Source: Treponema sp.
Lineage (GTDB): Bacteria; Spirochaetota; Spirochaetia; Treponematales; Breznakiellaceae
Length of the DNA: 32,978 nt
NCBI GenBank assembly: GCA_009785215.1
Contig: WQWU01000030.1
Span: 1 to 32,978, forward strand
Direction: 5' to 3'
Position numbers and translations under genes: made by a program. Positions 1 to 6,899 of this stretch are shown here, piece by piece; the first letter of the stretch is position 1, and each line of letters starts with the position of its first letter. The notes under the pieces were generated by a model that searched no databases, was not told the DNA's origin, and worked only from the letters and a program-made list of their open reading frames with translations.

Positions 1-312
1 GCTCTTTATAATGGAAGCTCGGCGGGGATATACAGAGCAAGAACAACGCCTGTAGACATGTTTTCTGCAAATGCATGGGGATTACATGACATGCATGGAA
101 ATGTGAGGGAGTGGTGTTGGGATTGGTATGGAACATATCCTACAACAGAGCAGCTAAATTACAAGGGTGTTTCCTTTGGTTCTCTTCGTGTATTGCGCGG
201 TGGGAGTTTTGGCGGCGTCGGTCGTTTCCTCCGTTCTGCCGGTCGGGATTACCTCAATCCCATCGGCAGGAACGCCGATGTCGGTTTCCGCGTTGTTCGC
301 TCTTATCCCTGA
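1..312 (+). CDS. FGE-sulfatase (SUMF1) domain protein, C-terminal part
   Basis: This is the 3' end of a gene that enters from the left; frame 1 is open from base 1 to the TGA at 310-312 (103 codons). The protein shows the family's C-terminal signature: NAWGL-DMHGNVREW, then CWDWYG, RVLRGGSF, an R-S-A-G-R element and the closing GFRVVR. The fold is that of formylglycine-generating enzyme, a C-type-lectin-like fold that bacteria also use for surface ligand-binding proteins. The ATG at 58 lies inside the domain, so it is not a credible start. The last ~115 bases are poor in A and carry NNC/NNT codons at the family's variable positions, which suggests a DGR target protein (separate entry). Enzyme activity cannot be judged because the part expected to hold the catalytic cysteines is not in the window. 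The domain call is firm; the role is open. Confidence 0.85.
   Translation, partial: ALYNGSSAGIYRARTTPVDMFSANAWGLHDMHGNVREWCWDWYGTYPTTEQLNYKGVSFGSLRVLRGGSFGGVGRFLRSAGRDYLNPIGRNADVGFRVVRSYP
187..300 (+). other. candidate DGR variable region (VR)
   Basis: In this 114-base stretch only 11 bases are A, although the genome around it is AT-rich. The family's fixed residues (RVLRGGS, R-S-A, the spaced R and P, GFRVVR) are kept. The residues between them (F-G-G-V-G-R-F, G, D-Y-L-N, I-G, N-A-D-V) are all encoded by codons ending in C or T. That is the pattern expected when AAC/AAT codons of a template repeat are randomised at adenines by a DGR reverse transcriptase, as known for Treponema denticola TvpA. 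No template repeat or reverse transcriptase is seen in this window. Confidence 0.5.
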
Positions 313-540
313 CGTATGAAAAACACTATATATTTTAGTAAGCAGGTATGATCACGCAAGTGTAACAGGTACCAATTTCCCGTAGGATGCATGACACCTA
401 ACGCTACTATATGCAGCGTACCGCCGCAGATTTCGAGCAATACCTGCTCAGCTTGTATTGAAACTAAAAAACAGAAAGCGTTTTTTATGTGCTTTTGTGT
501 GAGTTCTTGGCTTGTGTGAGGTCTTGGCTCAAAAGCGAAA
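313..540. other. intergenic region between the FGE-domain gene and the Rpn gene
   Basis: No credible ORF is seen in these 228 bases. A short inverted repeat pairs 401-405 (ACGCT) with 415-419 (AGCGT). An AT-only stem pairs 466-472 (AAAAAAC) with 480-486 (GTTTTTT) around a 7-base loop; it is a weak terminator candidate for either flanking gene. From 488 on lies an interspersed repeat (separate entry). If the upstream gene is a DGR target, the DNA just after its stop is where a homing (IMH-type) element would be expected, but no strong GC hairpin sits directly behind the stop. Confidence 0.5.
488..530. repeat. interspersed repeat, left copy, with 17-bp tandem duplication
   Basis: Bases 488-514 are identical over 27 bp to 1667-1693, on the other side of the Rpn gene and in the same orientation. 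Within this copy a 17-bp unit (497-513) is repeated at once at 514-530 with two differences. A related inverted copy lies at 17123-17160. Confidence 0.85.
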
Positions 541-1452
541 TTACAGCTTTGCTATTTCTTCTAGGGAGAGGCCAGTGATATCGCGGACAAATTCCGGTGT
601 CATACCTTTTGCCAAAGCATTTCTGGCAATATTGATGCTAGTTTTAGTGATTCCTTCTTTACGGCCTTTTATTAGGCCTATTTCCACTGCGGTATGGTAA
701 TCGGAATATTTATCCATCTCATACATTTTGCGGCTGCGTATTCGAGCACGCTCATGTTCGTCTTGACTTATTTCTCTTAATAATGTCGCAGCCATGCCTA
801 TCTCCTCTTTTTCTTTTATTATATCATTAATTAGCTTTCTGTATACAGGATCATCAGCATATTTAAAGAATAATGACCATTTTTCAAATGTAGTAAGAGC
901 TTCTACAGGTTTTTTTTCTACAGTATATAATTTACTTAATTCTACAATAATAATATTGACTTGATCTGTTAGTTGTTCTCCATCCTCTGTACGCAGTGAA
1001 AACCTATGCACAAAATCCTTGCGATTAGAAAAAACAGTGTGTAATGAAAATGTGATTTGGTATGTCCTCTTTAGGTCTTTATATCTTACTCCTTTTGATT
1101 TCTGAGAAGAATGAAGGTCTGTCAGATAATAAGTATATTTATTTAAGAAATTGATTCGTATTGTTCCAGTTTCCACTCGTTCTTCGCAGTGCATTTCAAC
1201 ATTAACTTGGTCTCCGTTTTCGATTGTACAGTTAACATCAAAACGCTCAATTTTTTCTTCTATATCCATTGCTGGTAGTTCATTATTTCGGATTTGCACA
1301 TCCAAAACTTTTTGTTCGATAACTGCCGAAATGATATCGATTAGGACTTGTTTGGCATTTGGATGCGTAAGCAAAGCTTTAAAAATGCGATCGTCTGATG
1401 GCGGTAACAGGTCTGCATCTTCTGTTATAAAATTGTTCTTTAGGTTGGCCAT
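541..1452 (-). CDS. Rpn family nuclease / putative transposase
   Basis: The 303-aa protein matches the Rpn (recombination-promoting nuclease, PD-(D/E)XK) family. It has an N-terminal D-R-I-F-K-A-L-L element, a predicted nuclease core around D72 and E86 (FDVNC...VNVEMH), and a C-terminal tail of the type GLIKGRKEGI...ARNALAKGM...ITGLSLEEI common in this family. The start at 1452 (MANLKN) is chosen because AAGGAG lies 8-10 bases upstream; an ATG at 1497 would place the reading frame through a hairpin in the leader. The family's usual E-x-Q is E-M-H here, so activity is uncertain. Family members promote RecA-independent recombination and are often mobile or multicopy. The gene lies between 27-bp direct repeats and is transcribed against its neighbours. 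Confidence 0.88.
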   Translation of the reverse strand: MANLKNNFITEDADLLPPSDDRIFKALLTHPNAKQVLIDIISAVIEQKVLDVQIRNNELPAMDIEEKIERFDVNCTIENGDQVNVEMHCEERVETGTIRINFLNKYTYYLTDLHSSQKSKGVRYKDLKRTYQITFSLHTVFSNRKDFVHRFSLRTEDGEQLTDQVNIIIVELSKLYTVEKKPVEALTTFEKWSLFFKYADDPVYRKLINDIIKEKEEIGMAATLLREISQDEHERARIRSRKMYEMDKYSDYHTAVEIGLIKGRKEGITKTSINIARNALAKGMTPEFVRDITGLSLEEIAKL

Positions 1453-1481
1453 ATATATCTCCTTGAGCAGGGCTCCCCCCG

Positions 1482-1504
1482 ACAGTGTATTTTGCATACA
1501 CTGT
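1482..1504. promoter_or_regulatory. 9-bp perfect inverted repeat in the Rpn gene leader
   Basis: ACAGTGTAT at 1482-1490 pairs perfectly with ATACACTGT at 1496-1504 around a TTTGC loop. If the -10 at 1513-1518 is used, the Rpn mRNA would begin almost exactly with this stem. It could be an operator or a 5' mRNA hairpin. No T-run follows on the minus strand, so it is not a terminator for that strand. Confidence 0.6.
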
Positions 1505-1512
1505 TAAAAAGA

Positions 1513-1521
1513 CTTATATCA
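1513..1521 (-). promoter_or_regulatory. extended -10 promoter element for the Rpn gene
   Basis: On the minus strand this reads TGATATAAG, an extended -10 (TGn plus TATAAG, 5 of 6 to consensus). No good -35 is seen 17 bases upstream, which is tolerated for extended -10 promoters. Predicted transcription start is near 1506. Confidence 0.4.
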
Positions 1522-1651
1522 GACATAGATCTGACATATATATATATGGCGTGAATATGCACTGTGCTTTAGTGAAAAAGAGAATACCTCATTATTTTTC
1601 CCAAAATAATTTTCACAAATAGGCATTAGCCCTGCAACCCATTATTCGCTG

Positions 1652-1693
1652 TGTCCTTTGTGCTTCTGTGCTTTTGTGTGAGTTCTTGGCTTG
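1652..1693. repeat. interspersed repeat, right copy
   Basis: Bases 1667-1693 are identical to 488-514. The preceding bases (1652-1666, tgtcctttgtgcttc) extend the match to the inverted copy at 17123-17160. The sequence is built from TTTGTG/TCTGTG words. Confidence 0.85.
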
Positions 1694-1732
1694 AGGAAAC
1701 CCGTTCTAAAACCCGTTTTTCTGTAAAACCTC

Positions 1733-1761
1733 ATGACTTTTTTTTGTGTTTCTACTATACT
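1733..1761 (+). promoter_or_regulatory. promoter of the adenylate cyclase gene
   Basis: ATGACT (1733-1738, 4 of 6 to TTGACA), a 17-base spacer and TATACT (1756-1761, 5 of 6 to TATAAT). The start codon begins only 7 bases after the -10, and no Shine-Dalgarno sequence is visible, so the mRNA may be leaderless. Confidence 0.5.
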
Positions 1762-1767
1762 ACGCCT

Positions 1768-3807
1768 ATGGATATAAAACATAACCGGCGTGCAATTGAT
1801 AATATACGTTTTTCCATTGGCGCCAAGTTAATAACGATTATTTCGATTATTGTAATTATTTCTCTTGGTTCTATAACCGCTTTGGTTTCCTGGTTGGTTC
1901 AATCGGATTTACAGGTAACTGCCGAGGAAAATAACTTTGAAACTAACCTAAGGTCAGCAACGGAAGCGGAGTCTCTGGTGAGCAATGTGCGCTCAAACTC
2001 CAAAATGCTGATTCAAACAATTACTGCTCTTGGAACGCAGTCTTCCGTTATAGAGGAAACAACAGAATTTTTCTGGACAGAAAATCCGCAGATTGCATCA
2101 GTCTTTTTTATAGCTGCAGGCAGGCAGGAACAGCTGATGGTTAATCATCAATTTTTTTCTTCGCGGGATATTGATGTTGGGCTTGTGCCGGTTTACTTTA
2201 ATAAGCAAAGAACAACACTTGGCAGAGCTGTCCGCGGTGAGATTGTTCTTAGAAATGCAGCGCCTGATTTTTCCAGAGCAGTTTTGGCTTTGTTTTTTCC
2301 ATGGCAGAACGGCGGAGTCGGGGGAGTTTTATTTTCATCGGAAAACATGAATAACAATTTCGGTTTTGGTGTAAATCAATCTTTTATGATAAACACAGAC
2401 GGTGAGCTTTTGTCTCATGCAGATTTTTCACTTCTAAAAGAAGAAACAAATATTGCGGATTTAGATTTTATCCGTTCTATTCTTGATAGCCCGGAAAGGA
2501 ACAGGCAAAGTCTTTTAGAATCTGACTTTGGTATTATGCAGTCTTTGCCCAGAACTGTAGAAACCAATGCTGTCTCTGCTTTTTTTAACAATATTAGCGC
2601 ATGGATTCAGCCGTATCTGGATGAAATAAAGAATTTTTTTGCCGGAATCGGAATAGGAAAAAGAACGGATGATAAAACAGTCCGTCAGTTTGTTGCGTAT
2701 ACAAAATTGAATTCAATTGGAGCTGTTGTAATTACTAATATAGAATACGACAGAATATTCGAAGGAATAATTGCAACTACGCGCCGGAATATTTATCTTA
2801 CAATCGCTGTTTTAAGTATATCGATTATTTTTATCTGGTTTTTTTCCAAGACAATTTCGATTCCGTTAAAATCGCTGGCTGTTGCTGCGCGGCAAATAGA
2901 AACCGGCAGATTCGAGCTGGATCTGCAGGCAAAAACTCATGACGAGATTGGTGTTCTTACTTCCAGTTTCCATAAAATGTGTTCCGCTCTGCATATTTTC
3001 GGCAGATTTACAAATAAAGAAATTGCCGTTAAGGCAATGCGCGGCGAAATTAAACCGGGCGGGTTTCCAAAACACGGAACAGTTTTCTTTTCTGACATTC
3101 GTGAGTTTACTGCAAAGTCGGAACACTTTACCCGGGTTTTTGGAGCAGAGGCTTCCAACAAAATTGTTAATTGGCTTAATGATTACTTTACGCAGATGAT
3201 CGACTGTGTAGAAAAAACCAATGGTGTTGTAGACAAGTTTATCGGCGATGCCGTTATGGCGCACTGGGGCACAGCTTATAGTGCAGGAAGCCCGCGTAAC
3301 GATGCATTTAATTGTATTAAAGCGGCATTAATGATGCGGAAAGCGCTGTACTTTATGAATAAAAACCGTAAACCCGGAGACCCGGCAGATCCTCCCATTC
3401 GTATCGGATGCGGTATTAATTCAGGTATTGTAACTGCAGGTCAGCTTGGCAGTAATATGAGAATGGAATACACGGTAATAGGAGATCCTGTAAATCTTGC
3501 ATCCCGAATAGAAGCGCTGACCAAACCGCTCGGTGTAGATATTTTAATTTCTGAAGATACATGGAATCTTGTAGGAGATAAATTTATTACAGAAGAAATG
3601 CCGCCTGTAACAGTTAAAGGAAAAGAAAAACCTGTAAGAATATTTGCAATTGTTAATTTTACAGGAGAGGAAAGAGGGCCGCAAACTATCGGTGAAGTTC
3701 GTTCTCTTCTTGGTATTGATGTACCGGTACTTGATGCAGTTGATGTTAATAAAGACGAAAAAAAATACACAATAAACAAAGTTAAAAAAGGTAATAAACA
3801 GCCGTAA
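1768..3807 (+). CDS. membrane sensor adenylate cyclase (class III) with HAMP domain
   Basis: This 679-aa protein should make cAMP from ATP at the inner membrane. From the N-terminus: TM helix (~20-44), a large extracytoplasmic sensor region (~45-338, Cache-like in position), TM helix (~341-360), HAMP (~361-413) and a class III cyclase domain (~434-625). Metal-binding Asp are D443 (FFSDIRE) and D494 (FIGDAVMA). K490 and D573 sit at the positions that select adenine, and N576/R580 (NLASR) are the catalytic pair, so ATP rather than GTP is the likely substrate. The start at 1768 is chosen because the upstream 39 codons run through the interspersed repeat and the promoter. There is no visible ribosome-binding site. 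The FecR gene follows after 2 bases, so the two are very probably co-transcribed. Confidence 0.9.
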   Translation: MDIKHNRRAIDNIRFSIGAKLITIISIIVIISLGSITALVSWLVQSDLQVTAEENNFETNLRSATEAESLVSNVRSNSKMLIQTITALGTQSSVIEETTEFFWTENPQIASVFFIAAGRQEQLMVNHQFFSSRDIDVGLVPVYFNKQRTTLGRAVRGEIVLRNAAPDFSRAVLALFFPWQNGGVGGVLFSSENMNNNFGFGVNQSFMINTDGELLSHADFSLLKEETNIADLDFIRSILDSPERNRQSLLESDFGIMQSLPRTVETNAVSAFFNNISAWIQPYLDEIKNFFAGIGIGKRTDDKTVRQFVAYTKLNSIGAVVITNIEYDRIFEGIIATTRRNIYLTIAVLSISIIFIWFFSKTISIPLKSLAVAARQIETGRFELDLQAKTHDEIGVLTSSFHKMCSALHIFGRFTNKEIAVKAMRGEIKPGGFPKHGTVFFSDIREFTAKSEHFTRVFGAEASNKIVNWLNDYFTQMIDCVEKTNGVVDKFIGDAVMAHWGTAYSAGSPRNDAFNCIKAALMMRKALYFMNKNRKPGDPADPPIRIGCGINSGIVTAGQLGSNMRMEYTVIGDPVNLASRIEALTKPLGVDILISEDTWNLVGDKFITEEMPPVTVKGKEKPVRIFAIVNFTGEERGPQTIGEVRSLLGIDVPVLDAVDVNKDEKKYTINKVKKGNKQP

Positions 3808-3809
3808 AT

Positions 3810-5270
3810 ATGAAGAAAAAACCAGACCCGCAAATGATATCCAATAATCCTCACAAATTAAGAAAGCGGGATTTCTTTGTTATAATAATTTTCCTTTTTT
3901 TTGCTTTAGTAAGCCTTGAATTATTCAGGCGGGATCTCCTGCAGACATTCAAATTAAAAAATGTTGAACCTGTCGGAACTGTTGTTGTAAAAAGAAACAC
4001 GGTACAAAGGAGGCTGGGCGACCGCGTGCTTTGGGACAGGCTTGCCCGCGAATCTCCTGTTTATGTTTGGGATTTAATCCGTGTTGCAGATATTTCTGCA
4101 GCAACGCTTTATATTGATGATAACAGTATAGACCTGGGAGAAAATACAATTATCCGTATTGTTCCTTCTCCTGACGGAATTGGTGTAATGATAGTTATGA
4201 GTTCTGGAAGTCTTTCTCTTGCTGCCGGAAATGAAAGTATCATATTGGATTTAAACGGCAGACAAATCAGATCTGAGCCGGGAGCGGCGTTAAATGCATA
4301 TATAGCTGAGAACGGAGAACTTTTTGTTCAGGAATACGGAAGTATAGCGCAGTTAATACAGGAGGGAGCAGGAAGGAATGTTTCCGGAACTCAGTTAATA
4401 AGCCCCTCCATTAACAGTACGATTCGTTACAATGAAAGTATGCCAATGTTAAACTTTTCCTGGACAGAAGTAGAAGAAGCTGTTTCTTATGTTATTCAAA
4501 TTAGTGATAATGTTGATTTTTTAAATCCGCAGTTTCAAATGAATAGTTCAGTTAATTATATTGCTGTATCCGGAATAAGAGACGGTTTATGGTATTGGCG
4601 GGTTAAACCGGTTCTTCCGTCTGTTTTTGGATCGCAGTCTTTTTTTACAACACCTTATTTTTTCAGCGTAGAACAGACTAATACAGATTTACAGGAATTA
4701 AGTTTATCGGATTGGCTGGTTTTGGAAATGCCGTCTTCCCAGGTTCCTTATGGAGTGCCGCCGGAACTTATTCCTGCAGCTTTTACAGCTTCGCCGCCGC
4801 CGGTTATTGCGGCAGTTCCAGCACCGGTTCCTGCGCCGCCAGCGGCGAGGCCAACGGCGAGGCCAGCGGTGCCGCAAGCGGCGCCGCAGCTATTACCTGC
4901 GCCGCGGAATATGCAGCCGGTAAATGGAACAAGTTTTGGAATAACGCAGCTGCAGAATCAAAGAACAATTGTTTTTAACTGGTCGCCGGTTCAGGGAGCA
5001 AATGCTTATATTTTTATTTTGTATAATCAGACAGATAACGGCAGGCTGCAGGTTGTCAGATCTACAATTAACCGCGGTGCAAGTTATACATTGGATAACC
5101 TTAGAATGCTGGACAGGGGAAGTTTTGTCTGGCAGGTTGAACCAATCAGGCAGGGCAGAGGAAATGCAATTGAACAGCGCGGTATGATAGGAGAAAGTTC
5201 ATTTGTTATCGACTTTCCTTCTCCAGGACCTGTACACATAGAAGAAACAGGAATACTGTATGGTAATTAG
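3810..5270 (+). CDS. FecR-domain membrane-anchored protein with two FnIII-like repeats
   Basis: The 486-aa protein has a short basic N-terminus, one TM helix (~21-39), and then an extracytoplasmic part. That part has a FecR-like domain (~55-185: VGTVVVKR, D-N-S-I-D-L-G-E-N-T, SGSLSLAAG), a beta-sandwich repeat of fibronectin-III type (~205-280, with YVIQISD and WYWRVKP), a Pro/Ala-rich linker (~325-370) and a second such repeat (~372-455, with AYIFILY and FVWQVEP). Classical FecR relays signals from an outer-membrane receptor to a sigma factor; no sigma factor is encoded here, and the neighbour is a cyclase. The linker DNA carries a 12-bp tandem duplication (4843-4866). The gene starts 2 bases after the cyclase stop with only a weak AAGG upstream. 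Domain call is good; the function is inferred. Confidence 0.75.
   Translation: MKKKPDPQMISNNPHKLRKRDFFVIIIFLFFALVSLELFRRDLLQTFKLKNVEPVGTVVVKRNTVQRRLGDRVLWDRLARESPVYVWDLIRVADISAATLYIDDNSIDLGENTIIRIVPSPDGIGVMIVMSSGSLSLAAGNESIILDLNGRQIRSEPGAALNAYIAENGELFVQEYGSIAQLIQEGAGRNVSGTQLISPSINSTIRYNESMPMLNFSWTEVEEAVSYVIQISDNVDFLNPQFQMNSSVNYIAVSGIRDGLWYWRVKPVLPSVFGSQSFFTTPYFFSVEQTNTDLQELSLSDWLVLEMPSSQVPYGVPPELIPAAFTASPPPVIAAVPAPVPAPPAARPTARPAVPQAAPQLLPAPRNMQPVNGTSFGITQLQNQRTIVFNWSPVQGANAYIFILYNQTDNGRLQVVRSTINRGASYTLDNLRMLDRGSFVWQVEPIRQGRGNAIEQRGMIGESSFVIDFPSPGPVHIEETGILYGN
4843..4866 (+). repeat. 12-bp in-frame tandem repeat in the Pro/Ala linker
   Basis: Two adjacent 12-bp units (cggcgaggccaa and cggcgaggccag) lie inside a GC-rich stretch that encodes a flexible A-R-P-T/A-R-P-A linker. 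Such units can change in number without shifting the frame. Confidence 0.8.
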
Positions 5271-6165
5271 CAAGCGGCATTTGTTACTTGCAATGATTCT
5301 CTTTATGTTCCCGTTTTTTGTTACTGCAGAAACTGTTAACAGGTTTGCGTGGTCCAGCGATTATGCACTGCGTTATGAAGTTGTTTTTGAACGGATTGTA
5401 AATGAAAATTACGTTCTGCATTTACAGGAATTTACTGCAGAGCAATATATCGATCTTTCTTTGCCTGTGGGTAGTTATCGTTTTCGGATTATTCCTTACG
5501 ATATTCTTGATAGGCCAAGTGAGCCGTCGGAATGGAGATATATAGAAGTTATTCCAGTACCAGGGTCAGATACTCAAGTTGAATCAAGACCTGTCTTTGA
5601 GCCGATGCGCGAACCGGATCCAGAACCGGAACAGATACCCGTTTCTGAACTGCAGCCTGAGCCGGAAATTCCGCCCCAAGTTATAGAAAGAGAGCCAAAG
5701 GAAAGAACATATCTTTTTGATCCATTGGGAGCTGTATTGTGCAGCGCCGGCGCGGCGTGGTCTCCTGTATTGCCGGTTTACGGAAATGGTTTTGGTAATG
5801 ATTTTTCTATTTTCAGTTCCTCACTGCGGATGAGTGTAGTTTTCCTTACACCTTTAAATATTTATCTGGGGCCGGAATTAATAGCAATTTATGATGTAAA
5901 CGATGTTACTAATTTAATTGCCGGTGTTAACATTTTAGCCATGAAATGGCTGCCCTATGAAAGATGCGCTTTAAGTTTTAAATTCGGTGTTGCCGCCTCT
6001 TTAGTATCTGACGATGATGTCTATAACATTTTTAATACAGGGGCTGCCATTCGCTGGCGGGTAACAAATAGTATATTACTGGAAGCCGGATTCGATTTTC
6101 AGCATATGTTTACATTAGCAAGCGGCGGTTTACGCCCCTGGATAGGAATCGGTTATCAATTTTAA
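5260..6165 (+). CDS. predicted outer-membrane beta-barrel protein
   Basis: The 301-aa protein has a signal peptide (~1-23, cleavage after VTA). Next come a beta-rich domain (~24-100) and a Pro/Glu-rich spacer (~100-140, many P-E-P and E-P-E-P-E units). The C-terminal half (~148-301) consists of alternating polar/hydrophobic strands and ends in Y-Q-F. A terminal Phe on such a domain is typical of outer-membrane barrels. The first ATG overlaps the FecR gene by 11 bases and has AGGA upstream. From memory and unverified: Treponema pallidum has hypothetical envelope proteins beside its cyclase gene, one reported to bind fibronectin (Tp0483). No recognised domain name can be given. The gene meets the CPBP gene tail to tail with a 4-base overlap. 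Confidence 0.65.
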   Translation: MVISKRHLLLAMILFMFPFFVTAETVNRFAWSSDYALRYEVVFERIVNENYVLHLQEFTAEQYIDLSLPVGSYRFRIIPYDILDRPSEPSEWRYIEVIPVPGSDTQVESRPVFEPMREPDPEPEQIPVSELQPEPEIPPQVIEREPKERTYLFDPLGAVLCSAGAAWSPVLPVYGNGFGNDFSIFSSSLRMSVVFLTPLNIYLGPELIAIYDVNDVTNLIAGVNILAMKWLPYERCALSFKFGVAASLVSDDDVYNIFNTGAAIRWRVTNSILLEAGFDFQHMFTLASGGLRPWIGIGYQF

Positions 6166-6821
6166 TTAATTAAAAAAGAGTTTATTATATAAACTGAAAT
6201 GTTATATAAGCTGTGTGCGATTGCAATGCCATGAAGTGAATTGTACCGTAAAAAAAGAAATCCCAATAATACACCGGACAAGGCGGCGTTTAAAAACCCC
6301 CAGGGCCCCATGTGAATATGACAAATGGAAAAAAGCGCGGCAGAAAATATTAATGCAGATGAAGAGCTTAAATTCATTTCTTTTCTTTTTGTTAATAAAT
6401 AAAAACGAAAAAAGCTTTCTTCCAGATAGGCCGCTAAAATACAGATAATACAGACAAATATCCATTCTGCTGCCGAAGATGGAGTACGAAATAAAGTTTG
6501 AGTGCCTGTTCCGCCGGCATATTTAGATACAAGTGTTATTACAAAACCAATTATTAATAAACATGGAAATGTAATTAAACCCGAAAGTAAGTCTTTTCTT
6601 CCAGGTCTGACGACCCAATACTCCAGTTTCCATGTTCTAAGTATTAAATACCAGACAAGAATCAGCGAAGGGATGATAAAAAGCCCGATTCTTATCAAAT
6701 CTCCTGCAGCAGAAAACTCTGCCGCTTGTGCGGTTCCGCCCGCCTGGGAACCCAATTGTGCTATAGAACCAGATAAAAACAGGAGAATATACAGGATGAT
6801 CGCTTCTAAATATATACCCAT
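6162..6821 (-). CDS. CPBP family intramembrane metalloprotease (CAAX-type)
   Basis: This 219-aa polytopic membrane protein carries all CPBP (Abi/CAAX) motifs: EESFFR at residues 134-139 (EExxxR), F-S-I-C-H-I-H at 164-170 and H-S-L-Y-N at 203-207. The Glu and His residues form the active site. About six TM helices are seen. Family roles include CAAX processing, bacteriocin self-immunity and regulated membrane proteolysis; the target here is unknown. The start at 6821 has no clear ribosome-binding site, but a TATAAT lies at 6836-6841 on the minus strand, so the leader would be very short. It is divergent from the PilZ gene, and its 3' end overlaps the barrel gene. Confidence 0.85.
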   Translation of the reverse strand: MGIYLEAIILYILLFLSGSIAQLGSQAGGTAQAAEFSAAGDLIRIGLFIIPSLILVWYLILRTWKLEYWVVRPGRKDLLSGLITFPCLLIIGFVITLVSKYAGGTGTQTLFRTPSSAAEWIFVCIICILAAYLEESFFRFYLLTKRKEMNLSSSSALIFSAALFSICHIHMGPWGFLNAALSGVLLGFLFLRYNSLHGIAIAHSLYNISVYIINSFLIN

Positions 6822-6899
6822 ATCTTGATATTTATATTATAATCTAATTTATAAAATTGATCACGAGGGGAGCTTCCCTGCGGCAGAGGTAAAACATTG

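Larger units (their letters stand above)
1453..1767. other. intergenic region: Rpn leader, repeat copy and cyclase promoter
   Basis: About 315 bases without a gene. From the left it holds the Rpn ribosome-binding site, a hairpin at 1482-1504, an extended -10 for the Rpn gene at 1513-1521, a run of TA dinucleotides near 1536-1547, an A/T-rich stretch, the right copy of the interspersed repeat ending at 1693, and a promoter for the cyclase at 1733-1761. Confidence 0.6.

Noticed and set aside
466-486. intrinsic terminator after the FGE-domain gene
   Set aside because: The stem is made almost wholly of A-T pairs and would be too weak; it is mentioned only as a feature of the intergenic region.
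1651-1767. 39-codon N-terminal extension of the cyclase
   Set aside because: It is translated from the interspersed repeat and overlaps the promoter; the protein from the ATG at 1768 already begins with a normal cytoplasmic tail and TM helix.
4712-4978. Ala/Ser/Gly-rich ORF in another frame of the FecR gene
   Set aside because: It is a shadow of the GC-rich linker repeat; it has no start signals and lies within a clear gene.
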